Below, in pieces: positions 24,938 to 36,850 of a DNA stretch of 64,000 nt (the first letter of the stretch is position 1; each line of letters starts with the position of its first letter). Location: contig NC_068562.1 of NCBI RefSeq assembly GCF_022201045.2, positions 4,216,001 through 4,280,000 on the forward strand, read 5' to 3'. Made by a program: the position numbers and the translations under genes. Source of the DNA: Citrus sinensis. Its lineage: Eukaryota; Streptophyta; Magnoliopsida; Sapindales; Rutaceae. Below the pieces are notes generated by a model, which saw nothing but the letters and a program-made list of their open reading frames with translations, was not told the DNA's origin and did not search any database.

Positions 24938-25193
24938 GGGTGCGTTTGGAATTGAGATGCTGTACCTTTTAAGCTATAGTTACTGTGAAAAAAAAATTAT
25001 AATAATATATAATAAATATAAATTTTAAATAATAATTTTGATAAAATTATTAAAGATATAATAAATTTTATATTATACAAGTGAAAAATCATATCAACAT
25101 AGTTTAAAAGTTACAGCAGTTAGTGTTTACCAAACACTTTAGTGCTGTAGCTTTTTAAGCTACAGCTGCCCAACCTCAATTCCAAACGCATCC
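24938..25193. mobile_element. Foldback MITE, GGGTGCGTTTGG family, copy 1
   Basis: The termini GGGTGCGTTTGGAATTGAG and CTCAATTCCAAACGCATCC are near-perfect inverted repeats, and the inner part of each arm carries a TTTTAAGCTA/AGCTACAGC palindrome. It is about 256 bp long, AT-rich and non-coding. A second, inverted copy is at 36604-36850. Only a 3-bp candidate target duplication (TTT) is visible, so the superfamily is left open. Confidence 0.8.
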
Positions 25194-26599
25194 TTTATCT
25201 TGTCTGTGCTTCAAATTCACTCACACTTACATGAAGGAAAATACTGATAATTTTTCGTGTTCAAGTGATGTACGGTAGGATTGTTCTCCTGTAAATATTT
25301 CCAAAATTCCTTGGGAATCCACGTATAGGATTTATTAAATTGGTCTCGTGGGAGCTTTTACATGACTTCATTAATTTTTTTCTGTTTAATAAATTTCTGT
25401 GTTTAAAAAAGAAAGAAAAAGACTTCATATATGTAAACATTTTATGATAATATGATTAAGAAAATGATTAATATGAGATGACTGTAAATTTTATTGAAGG
25501 GCCACATGTCTCTACAAGAGAAGGCAAAGCCTGCCTTCCAAAGAAGGTTACAGTTGCTCATACAGATACCCATTCGTTGGCAGCAAAAGCAAAGAAAACG
25601 ATCGACAAATAAATAAAAAAAAGATAAACATTATTACAATAAAATAATTGGGAAAGAACATAGCACAGGCATAGCAATTGAGAATTCAGAATCTAAAAAG
25701 CCACCAAAAAAATAAATAGGATAGCAACGTCATCCACATCCACTTTCAGGTAGACCCCAAGTGCCAACTTGCTTGCCAACTTGCTGTAACAAATTATTAA
25801 TGGCCATCAAACCCAGCTCTTTTTTTTTTCTTTTTTTCCCTCCCCTTCCCACTCTATTCTTGAGGAAAAGGACGTGTATTTTTCCTTTTCAACCTTTTTT
25901 GATGGAGAAATAATGCTATGTTGATGAGAGAGAAGGCGAGCTTGAAGTAAAATGAAATTGTTGAGTCAAGTTGATTGGAGACCACCACCCACGCCTGGGC
26001 CAGTAGTGGGCTCGTTCCCTTTACAAAACAAGATCGAGTCATTGTGGGGTTAGAACTCAATATTTCCTTAAATATTAGTGGAAATATATTTTAAAACTAT
26101 CTATAAGACACCTATTACACAGTAGAGGTATATATTTAGAGTGTGTTTAAAACACTACATTACATGAGATTGTATTAGTTAATGTAATGCAATATCATCT
26201 TTGGTCAATTTTCCTGTTCGATGTATTACTATGTACCACAATGTAAACATTTTTGCATTAAATAACTTAAGGAAGATCAGTCATATGTAATACAACATTG
26301 TTCACATTTTTTTTAATTCTTTAATTAAAATAAAAAAATATTAATTCTTCAGTACTACTGGCAGTGGTGAAGAACTACCGATAACAATTCGACAACTACC
26401 AACTATCAGCAATTGCCGCATAATAGTGTATTTTACATTAAAATTTGGCACTATTAAAATTCTTATTGTGGGAGGTACGCAATAGTAAACTTTCATTTGT
26501 CGTAAATAAATTCAAATCTTGAAACTTTCATAATATATAGATTAAATAACCAATAAAGAAAATTGATTAAAGATGAAAAAGAAAATCGAAAATAAATTT

Positions 26600-26606
26600 G
26601 TTGAGA

Positions 26607-26639
<33 letters not shown>

Positions 26640-26679
26640 ACCTTAATCTGGCGCCTTAGACCAACTCGGCCATCTCAAC
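26600..26679 (-). tRNA. tRNA-Leu (anticodon AAG)
   Basis: The minus strand reads an 80-nt class II tRNA. The acceptor GTTGAGA pairs with TCTCAAC, the D-arm contains GCCGAGTTGGTCTAAGGC, and the anticodon stem CCAGA/TCTGG encloses loop TTAAGGT with anticodon AAG. A long variable arm (TCCGAAAGGGCG) and the T-arm loop TTCAAAT follow. There is no intron and no encoded CCA. A plant-type CAAC motif lies just upstream and a T-run just downstream. Plastid tRNA-Leu genes do not use AAG, so this is a nuclear gene read by RNA polymerase III. Confidence 0.97.
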
Positions 26680-27445
26680 ACGTTGTTAAATCTGTGAGAT
26701 TTGGTATATATAAATTTATAATAATGTATGGTGGGTTATAAGCATACACATATGTACGACCTTGCCAAGTTCAAAAAAATTTTCTTCTACAAGGAAACCT
26801 AGAGGCTAAAAGGCTCATGCTTAAGAGTACTCGACCACTCGACATCCAGCGAGTTTTTTGGTACTGCACTAGTTTTGTCTCTTTCAACAATTATTTAATA
26901 GCTGTTAGTGAGCGCTTGGAGTGGACCCACGGTCGAAGCTGTTAAAATTAATTAATTTGCAATTTGATGTTTGATAATGATTCATTAACATATTAAAAAA
27001 AAAAAAAAAAAAAAAACGTCTGCATCCGCACCAAGAAGCTTGGAATTTGTCGTGGTTGCCTACATTCAATGAAGGGTAGCGGTGGTGAATCCCGCGTCAC
27101 ACCTTCTCTCCCCTTTCTTTTGCTTGTCTTGTTTTGATAAGCTTAATAATGCTGGCCACAGGCCTTTTTTTTTTTTTTTGCCAATCTTTTTCATCCACGT
27201 GTCATGTTTGTAAGCATCTGTGTTTTTCGTAGATTTTGATAATGTAGTTTATCAGTTTTTTGTTTTTTTTGGTTGTGATTGAAAATTTAATCGAGAATCA
27301 ATTAATGGTTTCTATTCGTTTTTTTTTTTTTTTTTATAGATTTTGTTTACCAACCATGCGTTATAAGCACACTTTTATAACACATGCTTTAATTTATTAT
27401 CCAAATAATTTTTTGGTTTAACATGACATAAAAGTATGAGTCGGT

Positions 27446-27567
27446 TATGGTAGAATTGTAGTACCGTGTCACCGTTGCATCCAATCGTTGGATTCACTTA
27501 GATGGTGAAGTTCATTAGAATCCAACGATTAAATGTAATTATGGCACAATATCATATTTGTACCATA
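27446..27567. mobile_element. Short foldback element (MITE-like)
   Basis: TATGGTAGAATTGTAGTACC at the left is roughly complementary to the right end ATATTTGTACCATA. The arms meet around TCGTTGGATTC and GAATCCAACGA. The total is about 122 bp. No clear target duplication was seen, so the mobile origin is inferred from the fold alone. Confidence 0.5.
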
Positions 27568-28353
27568 ATTTTTTTCTTAAAAGTATATTAAAATATAAAA
27601 ATATTAGAGTCAAGATAACAGTGAGTACGTTTCATCACATCATCATCATAACAGTTAAAAAGGACCTGTGAAGAATTATATTGAAGTGGGAGACGAAGAT
27701 CCTTCAATCCATCCCGCACGAATTTTTCGTGCTATATGATTGATGGTTTTTGACTATGCAACAGAGAGTTCCATCTTGGGTGATTTCCCAAGATTACATA
27801 TTGTTAAATCATAATCATAAATGAGAAAATTTTAGATTTGAGATATCTAACAGCGACAATGTAACATAATTCTAGTGGTGACGACGTCACAAAGCAGAAG
27901 AAAGAAGCGAGTGGTGCAGGTGGGTGAAAAAAAGCAGAACCAACAGCAAATTGCAAGAAGGTTCCGCCTGTGGTCCCACCTGCAAATGCGGCGAGACGCA
28001 GCATTGCAACAATGAAAAAAGCGGGACCAATTTTCTTTTCATTCATCCAATTTCTAAAATCACTCTTAACTATTATTAAAAAAGAAATTAGTTTTGCTAA
28101 TTAAATGGCAATTGGTAGTGTGATGATGATGTGGAACCCACCACTTCCCAAGATGGGAGGAGAGCTGGAGACAAACGTTGTAAGCCCCCACAAACAGGGA
28201 CGGCCTATAACAGTGAGCTTACGTGGACCTTTCCCATTGGTCAATAGAGACGTGGAAACTTGCATTCCTTTTGCAGTCCCCACAAACTCATCCTAGAAAA
28301 TAAAAATTGATTCCTTCTCCCTCTCAACACGCCTCTTCGTTTTCCCCAAAAGC

Positions 28354-28360
28354 CGCCTCC

Positions 28361-28398
<38 letters not shown>

Positions 28399-28400
28399 TC
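28354..28400. repeat. (CT)n microsatellite
   Basis: About 17 uninterrupted CT units followed by an imperfect CTTT tail. Such tracts are common in plant core promoters and 5' UTRs. No coding region follows it. Confidence 0.9.
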
Positions 28401-30110
28401 TTTCATTTTCAATTCAAGCTGTGTTTTGTACGCCGAAAGGTCCGATATTTACATAAATTCGATGCAACGACAAGTGACCCCAACGTTAACTATTATTTGT
28501 CAACATTTCCATTTTTTAAAAGTTGTAAGTTGCGGATAACCACGGAGAGAACACAGAAGTTGTACTGATACTTCACTTGCGTGTCTGGTCCCTTGCTTCT
28601 TGTTTAGAAGCATTTAAGTCGCACTCTCTCTCTTTGGGCCGTGAGAGTTACGACTTACGACTTACGAATGCCATATTAAACAATTATTATTATTATTATT
28701 TTTTATTCGATAGAATACTCCAGACAAAGGCGTCTGTATACGACTGAGTGATGGTTTTCATTTTGAGATTAGCTTTTGAATCTCTCCCTAGACAATGGGT
28801 GGTTTTTTTTCTTTCCTTATTGAGTGAAATGTAAATAGTCGTAAGTATTAATTGATTCTATTCAGTAATCTTAATTGATTCTATTGGGTAATCTTTTCAG
28901 TGTATCATGAAATAATTAAGGCTCGAATTCTACTCATATTGAATAAATTATAATAATAATAATGGCGTGGAGACCACTCAAGAGCTTTACGATAAGCCAT
29001 CTCTGTTCATGCTAGTGGAAAGCAGTTTGATTATTCTTTTTTTTCCCCTAAATATTTCCAAGTATTAAATGTGAACCATTTTGGGCCCCTAAATTGAACT
29101 ATGCAGTCACAAAATGATAGATTCCAGTAAAATTTTCATTATGAACGTTAGTAGATTTTATTGTAGTTAAAAAAAAATTATGTCATCTTTCAAAAGACTT
29201 TGAGAGTTTACTTTGTTAAATATGTCATTAATCGATACATTTTAGTAATAGTCTTTATACTTTTTCTAACCAGACTCAGGATTTCCGCTAGATTGCAAGC
29301 ACCAATAAAATTGATGCTTAGCCTAACTGCCACGTAAGGTTGGAGAATTTTTTTAAGAGTATCAACAAAAACTTTGGGTTGGGTCAAAGTTTAATGCTCG
29401 GCGCCAATATTTGCCATGCTTGCATGACTACCGTGGACCCTGGCACGCTCTAGGGAATATTAAAAAAAATTAAAAAAAAAAGAATTGGTTATTTTGGATT
29501 TTGGGTAATTGCTTGCATCAGCTGGCTTTGCTTTACATTAAGTCAAATATGTGATTGATTAAGCTACTTAATTAATTTATCCATTCATCATCATGATGTT
29601 TGTGTTTCCAATTTAGAGTGCCATAATTCACAACGTTAATGTCCAATCAATTGAGCACACTTACACGAAGCTTCAGAAGATCAAGAGGCATCAGATTAAA
29701 ATATAAACAAGAAACCTACTAAAAAATAAGCTGAATTAGGAGTCCTTTTTCTGTGGTTTATATACTTATACTAGATGTGTCAGTGGAGTGAGTGATGCCC
29801 TGGAGTTTAATTTTTAAAAGAAATACTTCTAAATTTTTCTTGTATTTATTTCTTTTGTCATAATTTCACCAAAATTATTGAGCCATCTTCAATGAATATA
29901 ACGGCTGAGGAAATTCACGTCGGTCTATTCTGTTCTCAATGATTTAATAACAAACCTATCCAAAAGAAAAAAAAAAATTGATTTAATGGACCGATCATGC
30001 TTCAGATTTGGTAATTATATCTATACATTCAGTGCGTAAGACTCTCAAAATTAATCGGCAATAATTTCATTTTATTCATGTCATACACATAACTAAACAC
30101 ATAATAAAAA

Positions 30111-30116
30111 TTTATT
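30111..30116 (-). terminator. Putative poly(A) signal of the LBD gene
   Basis: AATAAA on the minus strand, about 250 bp beyond the LBD stop codon. It lies next to an AAAGA simple repeat (30120-30145). Confidence 0.35.
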
Positions 30117-30364
30117 AAAAAAAGAAAAGAAAAGAAAAGAAAAAGAGAGTCATCACCGACAAATTCACCTTCCTCTCTTCCCGTTTGGATAAATCAAAGA
30201 GAGAAATCCTCTGACGGTAATTATACAAAAACTCGCCGGAATCAGTTTCCGGGAAAATTCTCTCAAAAGTAAACCAAAAACTAAGGATAATAGTACAACT
30301 CTTCTTCGTGAACATAAATTCACAGAGTTAAAAGTGGAAGAAACTAATTAAGGATAATATTTGC

Positions 30365-31197
30365 TCAAACGAACAAGTTGAGTAATTTCCTCTCCTCAGC
30401 TCCATTGAGATATCGATGATCTGTTAACCCACTTTCGAAGCACGTAGTGGTGCCTGATTCCTCCGAATTCATCGACGGAGTACCAGGTCGCCGCCTGACT
30501 TCCGGCGGAACCTTGCCCGTAAACCTTGGCGTCAAGCGAAGATCCAGATCTGACTGTTGCAATTTCATTGCTGATTCTTCCACTCTCTTACGTTTAGCTG
30601 GTGACACCTTGGATCTTGAACTCGAGAATCTACAATGAGAACTTGGAAACGACCGATCTTGCAACCTAGACATGTCCGTGCAAGTCACTTCAGCTTCCGA
30701 TACATCGTCGGAAGTTGGTGTTGGCGATCCGCCGCAGCTGTTGAGAAGCTCCGGCACCGGACGCAACGTGCCGCCTCGGAGGACAGTTTCCACGGCAGCC
30801 TGGCAAACATGCCAGTTCCCCGTCCACAAAAGACCTACAGCTCCATTCACAGGATTCACAGTTCGGCCACAGGCTTCGTACAACAAAGACTGAAACAACG
30901 CTGCAGTAACAAAAGCAAGGACAGGGAAATGGGATATTTACTTAAAACCCAGACAAAATAAAATAAAAATAAAGCCCTAATGACATTATACATATGTAAA
31001 AATATGTACATACCAGGACGCTGGGATTCAGGGACAGCCGAGATGAAGGACATGAGGCCAGCACGGCCAAAGAATTTGGCGACGAACACAGTAGCGTGGC
31101 CTTGGGATTCAGGACTCTCGATCCACTGTAAACAAGGACGTAAAATACACGACTCGCTGCATCCTTTTCGCAAAACTCGGCATCCGTTGCAACTCAT
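30365..31197 (-). CDS. Class II LOB-domain protein, LBD37/38/39 type
   Basis: A plant-specific nuclear transcription factor of 239 residues. Exon 1 is 31014-31197 and exon 2 is 30365-30900, separated by a 113-nt GT-AG intron whose removal completes an Ala codon within [14 protein letters not shown]. The N-terminal zinc-finger-like block is C-X2-C-X6-C-X3-C (Cys 3, 6, 13, 17). The GAS block follows, with [19 protein letters not shown] and [20 protein letters not shown]. The class I leucine-zipper-like coiled coil is absent, as expected for class II. The tail has a basic patch ([10 protein letters not shown]) and ends in RKLLNLFV, which is typical of this subgroup. In Arabidopsis LBD37, 38 and 39 are nitrate-induced repressors of anthocyanin and nitrogen-response genes; the same role here is inference. 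A TATA box lies 200 bp upstream. Confidence 0.95.
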
Positions 31198-31397
31198 CTC
31201 TCAGCTTCTTGTCTTTTGTCGTTCTTCTTTATCCTTAAAGAGAAAGGGTTAAAAAAAGAAAAGCTATTACATAAACGCGAGGATTTGGAGAGTAATTATT
31301 AAGGTTGTTTGATTGCTTTGGCTGGCTGCTGCAGAAAGGGGAGAGCCAAAGTGGAATGAGTGGAGACTGAAGCTTGCTTAGGTAAATGGGAGGGCGG

Positions 31398-31407
31398 TAT
31401 ATATAAA
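31398..31407 (-). promoter_or_regulatory. TATA box of the LBD gene
   Basis: The minus strand reads TTTATATATA about 200 bp upstream of the LBD ATG. This would give a 5' UTR of about 170 bases. A GGCTGCTGCAGAAAGGGG-like segment lies between it and the coding region. Confidence 0.55.
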
Positions 31408-32524
31408 CCACAAAAGAAGAATACGGGAGTTAAAACGAAGGGTTGAGTTTTAACCAGGGTTAGGTTTAGTTGATTAGCAGTGGAGTGAGTGGTGAGCGTG
31501 TGTTACATATATTATTATTATGTACTTAACAGGCTTTGTATTGTGAATTTGTGGGTTACTACTATTTTGTTTTGTTGGGGCAGGTTTTGGGTTAAATTCC
31601 AAGTACTTGGGCGTGAGCGGCTCCGTGTCTCCGCAATTGGTCGTGTCTCCACCGTTGGATTCTTTTTCTTTTCAACTTTTTTTTTTATATATATTTTTTT
31701 ATTTTTTAATGATATATTTATATTCCGGCTGGGGACGGGAGGTTCTATTCTAATTCTTGTTTTAAGCTTTCTTTTATCGGACTTAGTTTATTGTGCGGGC
31801 ATGTGTTTTGATGATACTTTTGTAGTCTAAAAGGTGAAATTTACCATCCCAACTGATTTTTTTTGGAATATATTTTTGTAATCTGAATTTATTCTAATTT
31901 TTAAAGGAGTTGCGTAATGCCACTCTTTTTCAAATTTATCTCAAATCGATTATGTATCTTCAATATGTGGAGAGAAATTTACACAAAATCATCCTTCACT
32001 CAATAAATATACATCATGTGACATTTCATTTATGATACATTTTAAAAAGTTTTGATATATTTTATAATATTTTTATAAAAAAAAAATCCTTTAAACAACG
32101 CACACACTATTATTTCTGTGAGGTTTTCTTTAATATTTTATTTAGGTGAGATTACAATTAATTTCTCTAATTAATTTTTATTATTAAAAATTTCGAATAT
32201 GAAAATAAATATATTTATAGATTATAACTCTTAATTTTTTTATTAAAAAATATTAGATGTATAATTTTAATCCTATAATATTCTCACATAGCATTTTACT
32301 AAGACTTCACTACAAAAAGTAGAGCCTTTCCATCTGGGAGAAAAATAAGTTATTTTTATATATGTGTTACATATATAATTTTAATCCTATAAAACCAATT
32401 ACTTATGGATCTGGTTTGCTCTTTTATAACGTACGCATTTTTACTTTTAAAAAAAAAATTACAGCTGTAACTTTAGGCAGCTAATATTTTCTCATTTAAA
32501 TTGTGAATTAATAAAGGTGCCGCG

Positions 32525-33496
32525 TAGGGATGGCAATGGGGCAGATATGGGTTGGATCTACTCTGCTCCAAATTCAAATCCGTAATAAAAATCAAGATCT
32601 GGATCTGCTCCAGATCCGTTATGAATCCATATTTTTTGCTCCATATCCAGATCCAAAAAAGAAATAAATATCTATATATGCTCCAAATCTGAAAAAAAAT
32701 TAAAATCTAAATCTGCTCTAGATCCGTCATGAATTCTAAAATTCAATAATAAAAAAGTACTGATTTTTTAAATTGAAAATTGAAGGCTAAAATGTATTGA
32801 TAACAAATAAATTATATAATTTTTCTCAAAAATATAATAAATATTGTAGCTTATACTTTTACACCAAAACAACAAATAAGAAAGATAATAAAATATCATT
32901 CAGAAGTAATTGCAAGAGTAAGATCAATCTAATATTCTATTGTCTCCTTCATTATTCTACTATCCACGATACACCTACCCTCATTCCTACAATATTAGAT
33001 AATGACATATAAATTAAATATAATTTATATTCAGTTCTTTATTATTTTTATTATGACCATATTTGACTAAATATATGAATAACTATATTCCTTAAAAATT
33101 ATTTGGCTAATATAATAAAATAAATTATCATGTTATATTACTTAGCTTGCAATTTGAATATTGCATGTACATGCTTTGAGGCTGGCTGACCTTTAAATTT
33201 ACAAAACTAACATTTAAGTTTTAAGAGTTTAAATGCATGGTAAATACTACTAATATGCTATGAATAAAATTTATTATCATTATCATTCCACAATTATTAA
33301 GAAACTTTTAAAATAAAATAAAATTAAAAGATGAGTGGATGTGGATATGGATTTAGATATTAAGATAGCTCCAGATCTGCTCCAAATCCGTCTTAGATCT
33401 GCACATTAATATCTAAATATAATCCAAATCTATTTTAAATCGATTGAATTTAGATCACGTGGATCTTAGATCAAATCCAATCCATTGCCACCTCTA
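32525..33496. mobile_element. Non-autonomous hAT-like element with 8-bp target-site duplication
   Basis: It begins TAGGGATGGCAATGG and ends CCATTGCCACCTCTA, the typical inverted ends of plant hAT elements. The flanks are GTGCCGCG (32517-32524) and GTGTCGCG (33497-33504), an 8-bp duplication with one substitution. The subterminal regions are rich in GATCTGGATC/CTCCAGATC repeats in both orientations, as expected for transposase-binding sites. No transposase remains, and the middle is AT-rich. Confidence 0.85.
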
Positions 33497-35329
33497 GTGT
33501 CGCGTGAGTACTAGGAATTGGGATGTATCGTGAAGCAATATATAACAATACCCCAATCAGGATTCAGTACCACAACAAAACATTTTTTTAATTATTTGAA
33601 TTTTAATTTATTGAAAGTCGGCATCTGGCAAGCAATGGTGTCAGAAAAGCGGTGGTATTACAAAAGGAGGTTTGTAGTTTTGTGGATATTACCGTGGCAT
33701 GCACATGTACTGGAAAATATTCGCAGAGTTGTAAGACAATTCTTAATCCACTTTGTGGAGATAATTTATGGTACACTTTTAAGTCACTAATCATTAAGAC
33801 CGTGGCGCAAAATCGGGAAACACAAGCATTGTTACCGGGTTTATTTACTCCTTTCAATTAAAATATTATCATTACTGCGCTCAATAATAAAAAAGTTTCC
33901 CACAAAAAAATTGGTACGTTTGAATAACCTTCTGCTGTATCATTTCAGATAGAAGATTTCGGAAGTTAAACTTCTTTCTTCGAAATTGGTAATATTTAAT
34001 TTAAAAAAATGAGTCGGTGATGTCTCAGGTATCAAAAAATAAAAAAAATATAAAAAAAAAAAAGTAAAAAAGGTGCGTGAACAAGTGAACTTCTTATTAT
34101 AATTTTCAATAGTATTCGTACAAAATTTATTCTGAACTTCAAAATGTAAACATGAACGTTTTATTTTTAATTTAAAAAAACTATTATGCATAATTTAATA
34201 AACAATCCATCACATCGATCGGTTAAATTTTCTTGGCGATGCCAGCGCATTTCTTACCATGACTCTCACTGTCCTCACTCCTAACATGAAGGAACCTGTG
34301 ATCTACCGCGACCAGCCATTATCTTTAGGCTTTGCGTAGGCAAACTGGCAAAGTCTTATTCACAGCAAATTCATATTAATATATTCTCTCAGTTGATAGT
34401 TGATACCAGTATCGAAAATAAAACGAATTCGCAATAAATAAATTGATCGGATCACAGAAACATAATAATGAACAAGGAGTTTCTATCCCGTTAAATAATT
34501 AAATCCAAGATCGATCCCTGCGTTGGCGTATTAACTTAATTAGGCTAGCTATGTTAAAATAATGATCTAACATAATTATGTCCAGCAAAATGAAATTTGA
34601 GTTGTTGTGAGAGATCATATATTAGCATTATCTTCATGAATTATTGTTTTTGATGATCTCTTTTAGCTCTGGTGTCTAAGAAACTCGATTGTCGAACCTC
34701 ATCCTTATGATTATAATTAGTTTAGGGCACTATAAAGGTGACATGCATATTTCTTTCGGATTTATTTATTTTTTTATTAATAATCTCGACAAAGCGAGAA
34801 AATTTTACCAACATGAAATTGAAAAAAAATAATAATTGGAAAACACATAATGGGTCTGATCTGTTAAAATAATAGCAAAGCTGAAACAACCAAACGAAAA
34901 ACTCGGGAAAATTAGAATAGCAAAATCAATTAATGAAACTAGGAAAATGATAAGTTGGCATCATTTGAATGCAAGCACGCCATATTCGAAGGCGGAGAAG
35001 AATCCAATTCCCACCAAGTAAAATCTGGATAAACAGGGGGTCAAATTAATTAAACAATCTGCAGGTGACTCGAAAGTTCCATCTTAATTATCAGTCAATC
35101 TTTAGAATAGCCAAAGATAGAAAGCCAAGTTGATGCCCAAAGGCAATGCCAAAAAAAAAAAAAAAACTCAAAAAAAAAAAAAAAGACCAAGAAAGACAAT
35201 CTCTAAAAAAGTAAAAAACACCACCAGCCGCCCAATGACCCGGGCCGGGTAACCTTTTTGGGAGGTGAAGAACAAAAAATTTAGAAAAAAATATGAAGTT
35301 TTTTATTCAGACAAGTGTGATTAGACGTT

Positions 35330-35470
35330 AGAATTAACGTAGGATTGACAAGTCAGCATAAGCTGGAGGTCCGAGTGCGACTGCGTAGCGGGAAGACAAG
35401 TTATTCGGCGCGTGATGGGTGAAAAGGGACAGCTGCAGGTGTCGTGATATAAGCGGGACGTGGCGTCCTT
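35330..35470. promoter_or_regulatory. GC-richer island with ACGT-core motif, possible regulatory element
   Basis: Within very AT-rich surroundings this stretch is rich in GC and contains GGGACGTGGCGTCC, an ABRE/G-box-like ACGTGGC core near 35455-35468, and a TGATATAAGCGGG string. No coding region is attached. The function is not established. Confidence 0.3.
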
Positions 35471-36224
35471 ATCTTTTCAAGCTTGTCACTTCCCCCACTT
35501 GCACAACTTACTTCAGCTTTGTTTTACTTTACTTTTTTTTTTTTTTAATTTTATTTTATATATTGCCATATTCTTTTCAAACAATAATACACACCCAGAT
35601 TTCTTTCGTATGTTGCCATATTCTTTGTATATTTTCTACAGATTTTTTTTTTTAATTAAAAAAAGGGGAAAAAGGAATTAAGCTAATTGCATACACAGCC
35701 AATCGACTTCCCCAACCATGGGAACGAGTCATTTTCTTTTTGAAATTGATCTTGTTGTTATCTACTTATCTCTACGTTAAATCAACCCGAAAATTGTTTT
35801 ATCTTTTTCATTTTTTGAGAATCATTTTCAGTGTAAAGATGTGAAACCCGTTTGGTAACTCCCAACAAAACTTCATTACCGCACATAAGCCTAACTAAGT
35901 TAGGTATTAGGATAAGTTTCATCATCTTCCATAACACTCTTTTCATGGAAGCATATGATATCATAATCTAACGAATGACAGTTCCAAAGATATCTAATTG
36001 ATGACGTTACGCTCCTCATATGGGTGCGTTACGTGCGTATTTGAAACTTTCGTTTGTAATGAATGTGTCACACTGACACCGACAAAAAGAAAATATAAAA
36101 CATTTAACAAAATTTATTATCGGGCTATATTTGTTCTACACTTTTGACAAATTAATTGGTAGCACGGTTATATTCTACATCTAAGTTAAAAGAATTGAAA
36201 AAAAAAAAAACAAACTAAGATAAT

Positions 36225-36625
36225 AATGAACACTGACGGTTTGGCGAAGGGAAAACCGGGTCTCGCAGCTTGTGATGCCGTGGTTAGTGGGTTTAATGGT
36301 GCTTTCTGAGATTGTTTTGCACAGCCCCTGGCCATCAAATGTCTTTCTATGCAGAGATATACGCTATTTTAAAGGCTATTGAGCTTCTTCGAAAGGTTGG
36401 ATCTTTATCTGGGTGGAGAGTGACTCGGTTTCGGCTTTAGCTTGTCTTATAAGTACCAAATTCAAGCTGCCCATCTGCGTATCAGATGGTTGAATTGTTT
36501 AAGATTTATTCATTGAATACATTTTGTTAGTTCACACATCTGTAGAAAGGAGAATTCAAAGGCTGATAGTCTTGCTATTTTGGGGTTAAATATTAATGCT
36601 TATGGGTGCGTTTAGGATTGAAGTT
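36225..36625 (+). mobile_element. Decayed LINE RNase H-domain fragment
   Basis: Conceptual translation in shifting plus-strand frames gives pieces typical of the RNase H (RVT_3) domain of plant non-LTR retrotransposons: NTDGLAKGKPGLA, then a degenerate active-site region, LSIWVESDSVSA-like sequence (here interrupted), LRIRWLNCL, and RKENSKADSLA near the end. Several stops and frameshifts break it. No reverse transcriptase part or poly-A end is visible. A foldback MITE abuts or overlaps its right end. Confidence 0.6.
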
Positions 36626-36850
36626 GGGCAACTGTAACTTAAAAGTTACATCACTAAAGTGTTTGGTAAACATTAGCCGCTGTAGCTTAAAAGATATGTT
36701 AATACGATTTTTCACTTGTATAATAGAAAATTTATTATATCTTTAATAATTTTATCAAAATTATTATTTAAAATTTATATTTAGTACATATTATTAACTT
36801 TTATTTCATAATTACTGTTTAAGCTACAACGTCTTAATCACAAATGCACC
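36604..36850. mobile_element. Foldback MITE, GGGTGCGTTTGG family, copy 2 (inverted)
   Basis: It starts GGGTGCGTTTAGGATTGAAG and ends CACAAATGCACC. Its interior is the reverse complement of the 24938-25193 copy, including AAAGTGTTTGGTAAACA, GATTTTTCACTTGTATAAT and TTTATTATATCTTTAATAAT. The bases TTAT occur directly at both sides and may be a short target duplication. Confidence 0.8.

Larger units (their letters stand above)
16060..26590. other. 10.5 kb gene-free intergenic region
   Basis: No convincing gene on either strand. Open frames of 60-90 codons are low complexity and lack recognisable motifs or splice-compatible partners. The region contains a 202 bp Mutator-like MITE (16955-17156), two tandem repeats (23427-23491 and 23868-24140), a 256 bp foldback MITE (24938-25193), and numerous poly-T runs. 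The first ~500 bases are probably the SCL32 promoter and 5' UTR. Confidence 0.7.
26690..30110. other. Intergenic between the tRNA-Leu gene and the LBD gene
   Basis: No protein-coding gene recognised. It contains a long poly-A (26994-27016), a short foldback (27446-27567), a promoter-like segment at 28100-28330 and a CT microsatellite. The stretch from 28700 to 30100 is AT-rich with ATT-type simple repeats. Confidence 0.65.

Noticed and set aside
26600-26679. Organellar insertion as the source of the tRNA-Leu
   Set aside because: Plastid tRNA-Leu genes carry CAA, UAA or UAG anticodons; the AAG anticodon and class II arm are nuclear-type, and no flanking organellar sequence is seen.
28101-28296. 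Overlapping open frames on both strands in the 28.1-28.3 kb island
   Set aside because: About 60 codons each with no recognisable motif. The base composition and motifs suit a promoter better than a coding exon.
30635-31252. Plus-strand frames opposite the LBD gene
   Set aside because: They are mirror frames of the GC-richer LBD exons; the minus strand encodes the clear LOB domain.
33518-33861. Cluster of 70-90 codon frames on both strands after the hAT-like element
   Set aside because: They overlap each other in several frames, have no recognisable domain, and begin within or next to the element edge.
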